The notes beneath the pieces were generated by a model, which did no database searches, had not been told where the DNA came from, and worked only from the letters and a program-made list of their open reading frames with translations. The position numbers were made by a program, and so were the translations under genes. From an uncultured Bryobacteraceae bacterium (GTDB lineage: Bacteria; Acidobacteriota; Terriglobia; Bryobacterales; Bryobacteraceae): a stretch of DNA of 64,000 nt. The DNA lies in NCBI GenBank assembly GCA_938003835.1, contig CALKXJ010000016.1, forward strand, positions 62,001 through 126,000, in the 5' to 3' direction. Below are positions 7,929 to 17,710 of this stretch, piece after piece (position 1 is the first letter of the stretch; each line of letters starts with the position of its first letter).

Positions 7929-9559
7929 GCTCTCAAGGCTCTGGCCATCACGACGGCCGCCAACGGACGATCCGCGCCTACCACGAGCGGACCAAGCACC
8001 ACCTGGACCGCTACGCGCGCTCGCTCGGCTATCTGGACTGGGCCAACCAGCCGGATCCGTTCCGGCGCTACGAGGGCGCCCCGATCAGCCGCCTCCCCCT
8101 TCCGAGTGAAGAAGGCGGGCCGAGTTACGACGCGCTGTTCGAGGCGCCCCCGCCGCCCGAGCCGCTCGATGCCGATTGGGTGAGCCGGCTCTTTTACTAC
8201 AGCCTGGCGCTCTCGGCCTGGAAGCGGATTCGCGACCGGCAGGGGCGCGTGCTCGATCGCTGGTCGCTGCGCGTCAACCCGTCGAGCGGCAACCTCCACC
8301 CGACCGAGGCGTACCTGATCGCCGGCGCCGTGCCCGGGCTTTCCGAAGAAGGCGGCGTCTGGCATTACGCGCCGGAGATTCACGGGCTCGAACAACTGCG
8401 CACGCTCAGCCTAGGGCCTCCTCCGGACTGTGTCCTTCTCGGGCTGACCTCGATCCACTGGCGCGAAGCCTGGAAGTACGGCGAGCGCGCCTTCCGGTAT
8501 TCGCAGCTCGATCTCGGGCACGCCGTCGGCGCCGTCGCGCTGGCCGCCAGGAGCCTCGGCTGGAGGGCGCGCCTCGATGACTCCGCCAGCACGCGGACGC
8601 TCGCGAAGCTCTTGGGCATCGATCGCCAGCACGGCGTCGAAGCCGAGCGGGCCGGGTGCCTGCTCGTGCTCACCCCGCCGGACCGCACCGGCAGCCTGGG
8701 CGTGGATCTGGCGGCACTGGCCGGCTCGGGCTGGCGCGGCGAGCCAAACCGTCTCAGCCCCGATCACCACCCCTGGCCGGTGATCGATGAGGTGGAGGAA
8801 GCGACCGAGAGCCCGGGCCTCATCCACCCGGAGCCGTCCGTCTCTGGCCCAGCCCCGCGCCTCGGCGACCGTGGCCTGTCCGCCTGGCGCATCATCCGCC
8901 GGCGGCGCAGCGCCGTCGCGATGGATGCGATGACGCATATCAGCCGCGACGCCTTCTTTCGTCTCCTTCTGCGCGTGGTTCCGGCAGCCACCCCTGCGCC
9001 GTTCGATACCCTGCCCTGGAGGCCGTGGGTCTCGCTCCTGCTGTTCGTCCACCGCGTCGAGGGGCTCGAACGGGGAATCTATGCGCTGGTGCGCCATCCG
9101 GCTCATGATGGAAGCCTTCGCCGCTCGCTGCGGCCGGATTTCCTCTGGCGCCGACCCGAAGGCTGCCCCGACGCCCTTCCCCTCTATCTCTTGCAGGCGG
9201 GCGACGCGCGAGGGGTGGCGCGGACCATCGCTTGTCATCAGGAGATCGCCTCCGACGGCGTCTTCGCCGTGGCGATGCTGGCGGCCTTCGATGCCGCGCT
9301 CGCCTCAGGCGGCGCAGCAATGTACCGGCGCCTGTTCTGGGAGGCAGGCCTCGTCGGCCAGGTGCTCTATCTCGAAGCTGAGGCGGCGGGGATCCGGGCC
9401 ACCGGCATCGGCTGCTTCTTCGACGACGCTCTCCACGAGCTGGCCGGCATCGCTGAGACGAGCTGGCAGAGCCTCTACCACTTCACGCTGGGCGGCGCGC
9501 TCGAAGACCCGCGCCTGGAGACCGCTGAGGCCTACGCGCACCTCGCCGGCGAGTTTTGA
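7925..9559 (+). CDS. SagB-type nitroreductase-fold dehydrogenase (two tandem domains)
   Basis: A 544-residue FMN-dependent oxidoreductase of the SagB/ThcOx class. It opens AYHERTKHHLDRYARSLGYLDWANQPDPFRRYEGAP, the hallmark start of this family, then has one nitroreductase-like domain (RVNPSSGNLHPTEAYL, RAFRYSQLDLGHAVGAVALAA) and a second, more divergent one (RRRRSAVAMD..ISRDAFFRLL to GIGCFFDDALHELAG). Relatives oxidise azolines in peptide natural products, but no precursor peptide, YcaO or other partner is visible nearby, so the substrate is unknown. The start is GTG at 7925 overlapping the previous stop; an upstream TTG at 7868 would intrude far into the neighbour. Confidence 0.8.
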   Translation: MSSQGSGHHDGRQRTIRAYHERTKHHLDRYARSLGYLDWANQPDPFRRYEGAPISRLPLPSEEGGPSYDALFEAPPPPEPLDADWVSRLFYYSLALSAWKRIRDRQGRVLDRWSLRVNPSSGNLHPTEAYLIAGAVPGLSEEGGVWHYAPEIHGLEQLRTLSLGPPPDCVLLGLTSIHWREAWKYGERAFRYSQLDLGHAVGAVALAARSLGWRARLDDSASTRTLAKLLGIDRQHGVEAERAGCLLVLTPPDRTGSLGVDLAALAGSGWRGEPNRLSPDHHPWPVIDEVEEATESPGLIHPEPSVSGPAPRLGDRGLSAWRIIRRRRSAVAMDAMTHISRDAFFRLLLRVVPAATPAPFDTLPWRPWVSLLLFVHRVEGLERGIYALVRHPAHDGSLRRSLRPDFLWRRPEGCPDALPLYLLQAGDARGVARTIACHQEIASDGVFAVAMLAAFDAALASGGAAMYRRLFWEAGLVGQVLYLEAEAAGIRATGIGCFFDDALHELAGIAETSWQSLYHFTLGGALEDPRLETAEAYAHLAGEF

Positions 9560-9572
9560 TCCACGCGCCGGT

Positions 9573-12500
9573 TCAGAAGACCACGCGAAGGCCGAGCTGG
9601 ATATTGCGCTGCCCGCCGCCTTCGATGATCTGGCCGAACAGCGGGTTGGTGACGTCCGTCGCTGCGCCGCGGACATCGAACTGCGGCTGGTTGAAGATGT
9701 TGTAGAACTCGGCGCGGAACTGCACGTTGTAGCGCTCGCCGATCGGATTGTTCTTGAAGAAGGACCAGTTCCAGGCATACCGCCACGGCGTGCGCAGATC
9801 CGGCTGGCTGAGGCTGTCGGTCGGAACCGTGAAGGCCGCCGCCGGCCGGAAGGCGCTCGTGTCAAACCACTTCGTCTTCGTGGGATTCTCCAGAACCCCG
9901 CTCTTGAGCCGGTCGGCGCGGCCGTTCGTGTAGGAAAACTCGAGCAGCCCGGTGTTGTCCGGCGCGCTGATCAAGATCGGCCGGCCGGCCTGGAGCACGG
10001 TGATGCCGGAGAATTGCCAGTTGCCGAGCAGGCGAGCCACGACACCGCGCGAGAGGCGCGACTTGCCGATGCCGAACGGTAGCTCCCACAGATGGCTAAA
10101 GACCAGCCGATGCGGCGTGTCGTTGGCGTCGAGCCCCCGGTTGTACTTCGGGTTATAGAGCGCGTTCGAAGGACCGATCACCCAGGAGTTGGATTCCGCC
10201 GTTGAGGCGATCAGCTTCGACATCGTGTAGGCGAACGAGATGGTGTAGCCGTTGCTGTAGGACTTCTCCAGGCGCGCGATCATGCTGTGATAGTGCGCGT
10301 CGCCGTAAGGCCGCCGCACCGCCAGGATCTGCTGGTACTGAGGGAACGGCCGCAGCAGTTGGCGGCGTTGAATGGTGCGGAAGGCCCCGATGCCGCCCGG
10401 AAACTTTCCGAAGAAGGGGTTGGGCACCACCTCCAGCAGGCCGCGTCCCCACTGCTCGAGCAGCAGCGGATCGTTGGCGTTCTCCATGCGATTCCAGAAC
10501 AGATGTGTCGTCTTGGTTCCCACGTAACCGACTTCGGCGAGCGTTTCCGCGTTGAGCTGCCGCTGAATGGACAGGCTCCAGCTGCCGAGATAGGCGTGCG
10601 GACTATCGCGGAAGTCCACGCGAATGTTCTGGCCGACGAAAGTCGTCTTCCCTTTCTCCGGAAAGACAAAGCCGGCTGCGAAAGGATTCGACCAGGAGCC
10701 CCCGACCGGCGGCGTGAACGGAATCGGATTGGGCGGCCCGAGCGAGAGCGCGTTCGTGGTGAACAGCCCGGTCCCGAAGTCCGTCGCTGCGGCGTTCAAG
10801 CCGTTGTTGGCCGCATTGAGGATTGCCGCCCCGATGCGGATCACCGTCCTCGGATCAAACTGATAGGCGATGCCCAAGCGCGGCGCCGGAGTCCAGTACT
10901 GCGGGTCGCGGTGATAGCCGCCCGGCGGCACCCATTTAAAAATCCCTTTAAGCCCCGTCTGCGGTTCGATCGCCTCCGGGTCGAAGTAGCCGATGGCGCC
11001 GAACTTCTCCCCATAGGGCGAGATGTATTCGTAGCGGAAGCCGAGGTTCAGCGTCAGCCGCGGCGTGATGCGCCAGTCGTCCTGAATGTAGGCCGAGTTG
11101 TAGCGCTGAAACAGGTACATGTAAGGTGTCGTCTCGATGCTGCCCGAAATCGGCACGCCCAGCAGAAAGCTGGCGAAGCCGTGCCCGGAGTTGATCGCGG
11201 TGACCGCGGGATTCGGCCCCTGGGTGTAGACGCGATCGAAGACGAACTGCCCGCCGGAGTTGCGCGACAGAAACGCGGCCATCTTCATCCGCTGTAGATC
11301 GACGCCGACCTTGACGTTGTGCCGACCGCGCACCCAGGTGACGTGATAAAGGGCATGCCAGGTGTCCTGCGGACTCTGATTTTTGCTGTTGCCGCCGCTC
11401 TGCCCTACGCCCAGATTGCCGACCTCATTGGCGCCGAATGTGGCCACGGCAAGACCTGTGCCGGTGGCGTACTGCTGCACCAGGATTTCCGGAAACTGCC
11501 GGTAGGTGACCGCATTGGCCAGGCTGGCCGGAAATCCCAGCGTCGTCAGGTCGAAACCTTCGCTCACCGGGTACCGGTTGTAATTCAGCCGCGTGTAAGA
11601 GATGCGAAATTCGCCGAGCACGGCGGGGCTGAAGGCGGACGTCAGACTGATGCCTGCGTTGCGCGTCGGGTTCGAGCTCCAGGTGCCGCCCGGAAATGCG
11701 ATGTCGATCAAGCCCTTCAGATAGCCCTCCTGCTGCGAGCCGCCGAAGCGGCCGAACATGCGATGTTTGTCGCTGAAGACGTGATCGATCCGGGTGAACC
11801 AAATGTTGGAGTTATTGACATTTTTGCCCGACCGGAAATAGTTGTTGACCTGCCCGAACTGCTCGCCCGCCCGGTTGGGCGCCGGCCAATACTTGGCCAC
11901 GTTCGTCGAAATCGGGTGAATGCGGCCCGCCGGAATGCGGTTGTTCGGGAACGGATCGCGGAGGTAGGTGCCCGGGGCGGCCGGATTCGGCCGCGTCGTC
12001 AGGTAGTCATAGATGACGATCTGGTTGCCGTTGCGGTCGCGCGCGTTGCTGAAGTCGCCCTGCTTCCACTCGGGCAAAGGCACCGTGCTCAGGAACGACT
12101 GCGGCGAGCCCTGGCGAATGCCCTCATAGTTGCCAAAGAAAAACGTCCGGTCCCGGATGATGCGGCCGCCGCCGGCCGCGCCGAACTGGTTGTACTGGAA
12201 GGGCAGGCGCGCCACGCGGTTCCGGTTGTTCGACCAGGAGTTGGCATTCAGCTTGTCGCTGCGCAGGAACTCGTAGATGACGCCGTGGAATTCGTTGGTG
12301 CCGCTCTTGGAGGCGACGTTGATGACGCCGCCGCCGGCGCGGCCGAACTCCGAGGAATAGGTGGCCGTTTCGATCTTGAACTCCGCCACCGATTCGAGCG
12401 GAAAGGCGTAGGACTGGCCGCCGGAGGTGAAGCCGCGCGAATCGCCGCCGTCCATGAGGATGGCGTTCTGCATCGCCAGGCCTCCCGAGATCCGGGCGTT

Positions 12501-13031
12501 GCCTGCCGAGCCGATGGCGTCTCCGCCGGCGCCCACCTGGCCGCGGGTGGGGATGACGCCCGGCGCCAGTGCCGCCAACTGGCGCGGATCGCGCCCGAGC
12601 AGCGGCAGCTCGACCACCCGGCGCGTCTCCACGGTCTTGCCCAGCCCGGCGCTCTGGGTCTCCAGTTGCACGGCCGTAGCCGTGATCTGAACCGTTTCAG
12701 TAACCGCGCCTAGCTCGAGCTGGACATCCACCTTCGCCGTCAGGCCGACCGACAGCGGAATATTCGTCGTGCGGAATGTGCGGAAGCCGGCTTTCTCCAC
12801 CGTCAGGTCGTAAATGCCGGGCGGCAGCGCGGCGATCACATAGATACCGGCCGTGTTGGTCTGTGTCCGGTTGGTCACGTTCGTGGCGACGTTTCGCGCA
12901 ATGACCGTCGCGCCCGGCACCACCGCCTGCGTGGAGTCGGTCACCGTGCCGGTGATGGTTGCCCGCTCGCCTTGAGCGAACAACAAGGCAGCCAAACTCA
13001 GAGATAGGCAGAGCGTCCTCAGCTTCGTCAT
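9573..13031 (-). CDS. TonB-dependent receptor, Oar-like, with carboxypeptidase-regulatory domain
   Basis: Outer-membrane receptor of 1152 residues. A signal peptide (KLRTLCLSLSLAALLFAQG) is followed by a carboxypeptidase-regulatory/CNA-B-like domain (ATITGTVTDSTQAVVPGATV) to about residue 110, a plug-like region (LLGRDPRQLAALAPGVIPTRG, ILMDGGDSRG) and a long beta barrel ending IQLGLRVVF with a terminal aromatic. This architecture is expanded in Bryobacterales, where copies are thought to take up complex carbohydrates. Start ATG at 13031 has AAGGGGAC in front; the ORF stays open to 13103. The 254 bases upstream hold a TAGAAT -10-like box (13081-13086) but no gene. Confidence 0.92.
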   Translation of the reverse strand: MTKLRTLCLSLSLAALLFAQGERATITGTVTDSTQAVVPGATVIARNVATNVTNRTQTNTAGIYVIAALPPGIYDLTVEKAGFRTFRTTNIPLSVGLTAKVDVQLELGAVTETVQITATAVQLETQSAGLGKTVETRRVVELPLLGRDPRQLAALAPGVIPTRGQVGAGGDAIGSAGNARISGGLAMQNAILMDGGDSRGFTSGGQSYAFPLESVAEFKIETATYSSEFGRAGGGVINVASKSGTNEFHGVIYEFLRSDKLNANSWSNNRNRVARLPFQYNQFGAAGGGRIIRDRTFFFGNYEGIRQGSPQSFLSTVPLPEWKQGDFSNARDRNGNQIVIYDYLTTRPNPAAPGTYLRDPFPNNRIPAGRIHPISTNVAKYWPAPNRAGEQFGQVNNYFRSGKNVNNSNIWFTRIDHVFSDKHRMFGRFGGSQQEGYLKGLIDIAFPGGTWSSNPTRNAGISLTSAFSPAVLGEFRISYTRLNYNRYPVSEGFDLTTLGFPASLANAVTYRQFPEILVQQYATGTGLAVATFGANEVGNLGVGQSGGNSKNQSPQDTWHALYHVTWVRGRHNVKVGVDLQRMKMAAFLSRNSGGQFVFDRVYTQGPNPAVTAINSGHGFASFLLGVPISGSIETTPYMYLFQRYNSAYIQDDWRITPRLTLNLGFRYEYISPYGEKFGAIGYFDPEAIEPQTGLKGIFKWVPPGGYHRDPQYWTPAPRLGIAYQFDPRTVIRIGAAILNAANNGLNAAATDFGTGLFTTNALSLGPPNPIPFTPPVGGSWSNPFAAGFVFPEKGKTTFVGQNIRVDFRDSPHAYLGSWSLSIQRQLNAETLAEVGYVGTKTTHLFWNRMENANDPLLLEQWGRGLLEVVPNPFFGKFPGGIGAFRTIQRRQLLRPFPQYQQILAVRRPYGDAHYHSMIARLEKSYSNGYTISFAYTMSKLIASTAESNSWVIGPSNALYNPKYNRGLDANDTPHRLVFSHLWELPFGIGKSRLSRGVVARLLGNWQFSGITVLQAGRPILISAPDNTGLLEFSYTNGRADRLKSGVLENPTKTKWFDTSAFRPAAAFTVPTDSLSQPDLRTPWRYAWNWSFFKNNPIGERYNVQFRAEFYNIFNQPQFDVRGAATDVTNPLFGQIIEGGGQRNIQLGLRVVF

Positions 13032-13285
13032 GGCAGTCCCCTTGGTTGACCTCACAACATATCGAGATCTGGCTAGAGGGATTCTATCCGAAAATCTGCC
13101 CACGCGCGCAGCTTTTTTCGAAAACGCTCACCTCGGATCTTTCTATCGACGGCGGAGTGCAGGCGCCGGGCCGCTCACCGGAATCGGTGGTGGCGACGGG
13201 ACGCGCGAGAAGGGTAGGCCTGCGATCCAGCGCCTGACGGGGCGGAACCGGAGGCAGGTCGCCTGCCCCCGGCCGGCCGCAGCTC

Positions 13286-14542
13286 TTAAACAAACTTGTA
13301 CTGGCCCGGAACCGGCAGCGGCGGCTCGTCCATCTTCAGGTCGTAGCCGAAGGCCTTCGGCTGAAGATCCTGCTTGGAAGCCATGATCATCTCCCAGGTG
13401 ATCTCCAGGCCCGAATAGGCCGACTCGCGCGCCATGATGCAGGTCAGCGTGCTCTCGGCCACTTCCTTGCCGTGATTGATATAGGGGCCGGTGCCCAGGA
13501 TGCTCTTCACCATGTTGATATGCTCCTGGACCTGCGGATTGACGCCGCCCGGCCGACGCGTCTGCGGCAACTGGATGATGCCCTTGGTGCCGATGATCAC
13601 CTCGCTCACCTCGCGGTAGCAACCCTGCGGATACTGGCGGCAGTGGCTGAACATGCGCACGCCGTTCGCGTAGACGAACTCCGAGCTCATGTGGTCGTAA
13701 ATGTTGCCGTAGAGCGACTCGCGCGGCCGCCAGGCCGCTCCCCCGCTCGCCACCACGCGCTCCGGATGGGCGCCTAGCAGGAAGTTGACGATGTCGATGT
13801 TGTGGAAATGCTGCTCGACGATCTGGTCGCCGCACAGCCAGACGAAGGAGTACCAGTTGCGATGCTGCCACTCCATGTCGCCCCAGTGCGGCTCGCGCCG
13901 CCGGGCGTGCATCACCGGCCCGCTCAGGTATCGCACATGGGCCGCCACCACCTCGCCGATCTCGCCGTTGCGGATCCGGTCGATCACCTCCAGCGTTTCC
14001 GGATCGGATCGCTTCTGCGCGCCCGACATCACGGTGAGGCGCTTTTCGGCGGCTTTCTCGGAAGCCGCCAGCACGCGGCGCACCCCCGCCGGATCGGTCG
14101 CAAACGGCTTTTCGGCAAAGATGTGCTTGCCCGCCTCGACCGCCGCTTCGAAATGCTCCGGCCGGTAGCCGGGCGGCGTGGTGAGCAGCACGATATCGAT
14201 GTCGGTGGCGAGCAATTTCTTGTACGCGTCGAACCCGACGAAGTGGTGTTCAGCTGGCACCTTGATCCGGTCCTGGATGCCGGCGAAGCGCCCTTGCGGG
14301 TCGCGCAGCCGGGCAAGCGACTGCTCGAGCTTGTCCTCGAAGATATCGGCCATGGCGACGAGCTCGACGTTCGGATTGCCGCTCAACAGATCGAAGACGG
14401 CTCCGGTGCCACGCCCGCCGCAGCCGACCACGCCGGCCTTGAGCCGGTCTCCGGCATTGCGCGATTGCGCGCTGAGCACCGCCGGCGCCGCGCCGGCCGC
14501 CTGGAACAGCGCCCTACGGGTGAGTTTCCTTTGCGTCTCCAT
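13286..14542 (-). CDS. Gfo/Idh/MocA family oxidoreductase with Tat signal
   Basis: A 418-residue NAD(P)-dependent oxidoreductase. The N-terminus KLTRRALFQAAGAAPAVLSA is a twin-arginine signal (RR at 9-10, hydrophobic core, AxA-like end), so the folded enzyme is probably exported. Rossmann motif GVVGCGGRG at 37-45, family motif AEKPF near 132-136, and a substrate domain with WYSFVWLCGDQIVEQHFHNIDI. Shine-Dalgarno AAGGAG precedes the ATG. It is transcribed divergently from the decarboxylase gene, across 74 bases. Substrate unknown. Confidence 0.87.
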   Translation of the reverse strand: METQRKLTRRALFQAAGAAPAVLSAQSRNAGDRLKAGVVGCGGRGTGAVFDLLSGNPNVELVAMADIFEDKLEQSLARLRDPQGRFAGIQDRIKVPAEHHFVGFDAYKKLLATDIDIVLLTTPPGYRPEHFEAAVEAGKHIFAEKPFATDPAGVRRVLAASEKAAEKRLTVMSGAQKRSDPETLEVIDRIRNGEIGEVVAAHVRYLSGPVMHARRREPHWGDMEWQHRNWYSFVWLCGDQIVEQHFHNIDIVNFLLGAHPERVVASGGAAWRPRESLYGNIYDHMSSEFVYANGVRMFSHCRQYPQGCYREVSEVIIGTKGIIQLPQTRRPGGVNPQVQEHINMVKSILGTGPYINHGKEVAESTLTCIMARESAYSGLEITWEMIMASKQDLQPKAFGYDLKMDEPPLPVPGQYKFV

Positions 14543-14616
14543 AAGCTCCTTGCTGGTTTCCTCCGCGCCCCCAATTGTATAACCTGAAGGGCTGGCGAAT
14601 TGAGGACACGACGGTC
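14543..14616. promoter_or_regulatory. Divergent promoter region between oxidoreductase and decarboxylase
   Basis: Seventy-four bases hold the signals for both flanking genes. On the minus strand TATACAAT (14572-14579) can serve as a -10 box, giving a leader of roughly 25 bases with AAGGAG before the oxidoreductase ATG. On the plus strand TATAAC (14578-14583) overlaps it and GAGGA lies before the decarboxylase ATG. No clear -35 boxes were found, so this is a weak call. Confidence 0.35.
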
Positions 14617-16017
14617 ATGAAATGGAACATGCCACCGGAGGAGTTCCGCCGTTACGGCCATCGCATCATCGACTGGATCGCCGATTACCTGGAGCACATC
14701 CGCGACTATCCGGTGCTGGCGCGTCTGGAGCCCGGCGAGCTGGCTGCGCGCCTTCCGGCGAGGGCTCCTGAGGAAGGCGAGCCGATGGAGGCGATCCTCG
14801 ACGACTTCGAGCGCCAGATCCTACCCGCCGTCACCCACTGGAACCACCCCCGCTTTCACGCCTATTTCTCGGTTTCCGCCTCACCGCCCGGCATTCTCGC
14901 CGAGGCGCTCATTGCCGCCCTGAACATGAACGGCATGCTGTGGAAGACCTCGCCGGCCTCGACCGAGCTCGAGCAGGTGACGCTCGGCTGGCTGCGCGAC
15001 TGGCTGGGTCTGCCGGAGCGCTTCTTCGGCGTCATTCACGATACGGCCTCGATCAACGCCGTGCACGCCATCGCCGCGGCCCGTTTTCGCATCGACCCGG
15101 AGGTGCGGAGCCGGGGTCACGCCCAGCCTCTCACCCTCTATACTTCCGAGTTCGCTCACTCCTCGATCGAGAAGGGCGCGATGGTGCTCGGCATCGGCCT
15201 GGACAACGTTCGCAAGATCGGCGTCGACGAGGCCTGGCGCATGCGCGTGGATCTGCTCGAGCAGGCCATCCGCCGCGATCTGGCCGAAGGGCGAAAACCG
15301 TTCTGCGTGTGCGCCACCGTGGGGACGACCGCGGTGACCAGCGTCGACCCCGTGCCCGAGATCGCCTCCGTCGCCGAACGCTACGGGCTATGGCTCCATG
15401 TGGATGCCGCCTACGGCGGCGCGGCGGCGGTGGCCGAGGAGTTCCGCTGGGTGCTGGCCGGGGCCGAGCGGGCCGATTCGCTGGTCGTCAATCCTCACAA
15501 GTGGCTCTTCACGCCGCTCGACCTCAGCGTGCTTTACACGGCCCACCCGGACCTGCTGCGGCGCACCTTCTCCGTGGTGCCGGAGTACCTGCGTACGGCC
15601 GAGGATAGCCGCGTGGTGAACCTGATGGACTTCGGCATCCCGCTCGGACGGCGGTTTCGCGCGCTGAAGCTGTGGTTCATCATGCGCTACTTCGGCCGCA
15701 AGGCGGTGGCCGAGATCATTCGCCGCCATATCCGCTGGGCTCAGGAGTTCGCCGGCCGGCTCCTCGCCGACGGGCGGTTCGAGTTGGCAGCGCCGGCGCC
15801 GCTGTCGGTGGTCTGCTTTCGCCTCAAAGGTTCCGATGAGGACAACCGGCGCCTGCTCGAGGCGGTGAACGCTTCCGGCCGCGCCTATCTCTCTCACACG
15901 GTGCTCGACGGGCGCTACGTCATCCGCTTCGCGGTGGGCCACATATCCACGACCGAGGAGGATATCGATTCGGCCTGGCAGACGATTTCGGAGGAAGCGG
16001 ACCGGCTAGGAGCGTGA
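14617..16017 (+). CDS. Pyridoxal-dependent aromatic-L-amino-acid-type decarboxylase
   Basis: PLP enzyme of group II decarboxylases, 466 residues, releasing CO2 from an aromatic or related amino acid. PLP lysine is K295 in VNPHKWLF; the cofactor-binding Asp is D263 in HVDAAYGG; upstream the family pattern [10 protein letters not shown] (75-84) and [13 protein letters not shown] are present. It starts at ATG 14617 with TGAGGA in front, after which [21 protein letters not shown] matches the family start. Substrate (Tyr, Phe, Trp, DOPA) is not resolved by sequence. Its last 12 bases overlap the convergent histidine kinase gene. Confidence 0.9.
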   Translation: MKWNMPPEEFRRYGHRIIDWIADYLEHIRDYPVLARLEPGELAARLPARAPEEGEPMEAILDDFERQILPAVTHWNHPRFHAYFSVSASPPGILAEALIAALNMNGMLWKTSPASTELEQVTLGWLRDWLGLPERFFGVIHDTASINAVHAIAAARFRIDPEVRSRGHAQPLTLYTSEFAHSSIEKGAMVLGIGLDNVRKIGVDEAWRMRVDLLEQAIRRDLAEGRKPFCVCATVGTTAVTSVDPVPEIASVAERYGLWLHVDAAYGGAAAVAEEFRWVLAGAERADSLVVNPHKWLFTPLDLSVLYTAHPDLLRRTFSVVPEYLRTAEDSRVVNLMDFGIPLGRRFRALKLWFIMRYFGRKAVAEIIRRHIRWAQEFAGRLLADGRFELAAPAPLSVVCFRLKGSDEDNRRLLEAVNASGRAYLSHTVLDGRYVIRFAVGHISTTEEDIDSAWQTISEEADRLGA

Positions 16018-17613
16018 AGCCGCCGCGGCCAGGTGCTTCTCGATGGCTGCGACGAGCTGCGTCCGGTTCACCGGCTTGGTCAGGTAATCGTCCATGCCGC
16101 TGGCCAAGCAAAGATCGCGGTCGCCCGCCATGGCGTGCGCGGTCAAGGCGATGATCGGCAGGCGCCGCCAGCGCGGGTTCGCCCGGATGCGCCGCGTCGC
16201 TTCCAGCCCGTCGACCACCGGCATCTGTATATCCATCAGAACGAGATCCGGCCGGAGGCGCTCGAGCGCCGCGATCGCCTCCCCGCCGTGGGCGGCTGTC
16301 TCCACCTGGTAGCCCTCGCGCCGGAGCATCGCCGCCACCACGCGCTGATTGATCAGGTTGTCTTCGGCGATCAGGATGGTGGCCTTTCTCGGTTCCTGAC
16401 CAGAAGAGGCCCCGGCGGGCTCCGCCTCCGCCGGCGCTCCCGGCGGGCCCGCCACCTCCCGGCAAGGCAACTCGATGCGGAAGGTGCTGCCCTTGCCCAC
16501 TTCGCTTTCCACCGTGATCTCGCCGCCCATCATCCGCACCAGCTTCCGCGTGATCGCCAGCCCGAGACCGGTGCCGCCGAACTTGCGGCTGGTGGAGCCG
16601 TCGGCCTGCGTGAACTCCTCGAAGATGGCGCCCAGCTTGTCCGCCGGGATCCCGATGCCGGTGTCGGAAACTTCGATCATCAGCCGGGGCGAGGCGGCCT
16701 CCCCGGCCCGGCGAAGGTGCAGCTCGACACGGCCCTCGAGCGTGAACTTGACGGCGTTGCTCAGCAGATTGTTGAGGATTTGCCGGAACCGCATCGGGTC
16801 GCCGACGATCCACGCCGGCGCGCCGCGTTCGATAACAATGCGCAGCGCCAGCTTCTTGGCCCGGGCCTGCGGCCGAATCGCGTCCATGCTTTCCGCCACG
16901 GCCAGGCGCACGTCGAAAGGCACCTCTTCGAGGACCATCTTGCCGGCCTCGATCTTCGACAGGTCCAGGATGTCGTTGAGCAGAGCCAGCAGGGAGACGG
17001 CGCAGTTTTTTGCCGTCAGCAACTGGTCGCGCTGCTCGGGCTCGAGGCCGCTTTCCAGAACCATGTCGAGCATGCCCAGCACGCCGCTCATGGGCGTCCG
17101 CAGCTCGTGGGACATGTTGGCCAGAAATTCGCTCTTGGCGCGGCTGGCCGCCAGCGCCTGCGCGGTGGCCCGCTCGAGCGCCGCCGTGCGCTCCTGGATG
17201 CGCTTCTCTAACAGCTCCTGATACTGGCGGACCTCCTCCCGGGACTGCGCCAGGGCGCGGATCATCGAGTTGAAGCTCTCGCCCAGACACTCGATCTCGT
17301 CGCCGGTGCGGCTCACCTGGATCGTCTCTAGGCGCCCTTCCGAAACCGCCTGGATGCCTTCGCGGAGATGCTGGAGCGGCCGAGCCAGCGCGCGGCTGGT
17401 GAACATGGCCAAGGCCCCCGCCACCAGCAGCGTGCCTAGCCCGAGAAGCAACGCCTTGCCGGGCTCGAACCTGCCCTGGGCCACGTCGTAGGCGATATAG
17501 AGGAAGGCGACGTAGCCGAGCAGCGCCGCCGTAAAGGCGGAGTACTTGGCCGAAAGCGAGCGGACGCGGCGGGGCCGCGTTGGGTTCTGGTTTTGGCGCG
17601 CGGACGCCTCCAC
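16006..17613 (-). CDS. Hybrid sensor histidine kinase with receiver domain
   Basis: Membrane-bound kinase, about 535 residues. Order: two membrane helices ([38 protein letters not shown]) with almost no periplasmic loop, HAMP, a short coiled coil, HisKA with [12 protein letters not shown] (phospho-His), HATPase_c with [17 protein letters not shown] and GGTGLGLAI, then a receiver domain with AEDN and the phospho-Asp in [13 protein letters not shown], Lys in YLTKPV. No separate sensor domain is visible, so the input may be the membrane or a partner. Start is uncertain: the frame is open to 17784 inside pyrD; GTG at 17613 is the likeliest start outside pyrD. No cognate regulator lies beside it. 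Confidence 0.85.
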   Translation of the reverse strand: MEASARQNQNPTRPRRVRSLSAKYSAFTAALLGYVAFLYIAYDVAQGRFEPGKALLLGLGTLLVAGALAMFTSRALARPLQHLREGIQAVSEGRLETIQVSRTGDEIECLGESFNSMIRALAQSREEVRQYQELLEKRIQERTAALERATAQALAASRAKSEFLANMSHELRTPMSGVLGMLDMVLESGLEPEQRDQLLTAKNCAVSLLALLNDILDLSKIEAGKMVLEEVPFDVRLAVAESMDAIRPQARAKKLALRIVIERGAPAWIVGDPMRFRQILNNLLSNAVKFTLEGRVELHLRRAGEAASPRLMIEVSDTGIGIPADKLGAIFEEFTQADGSTSRKFGGTGLGLAITRKLVRMMGGEITVESEVGKGSTFRIELPCREVAGPPGAPAEAEPAGASSGQEPRKATILIAEDNLINQRVVAAMLRREGYQVETAAHGGEAIAALERLRPDLVLMDIQMPVVDGLEATRRIRANPRWRRLPIIALTAHAMAGDRDLCLASGMDDYLTKPVNRTQLVAAIEKHLAAAASRS

Positions 17614-17710
17614 GTCCTTTCTTATCGACCGGTTTGCGCGCGCTCCGTATGGCCCCGGGCGCCGCCGGAGGCCCGCCGGCGCTGCGTTAGACTGAAACGA
17701 CAGCGGCGAG

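Noticed and set aside
11319-12713. 464-codon plus-strand frame inside the TonB receptor gene.
   Set aside because: Antisense of a clear outer-membrane receptor; composition is that of GC-rich frame shadow, no signal or domain.
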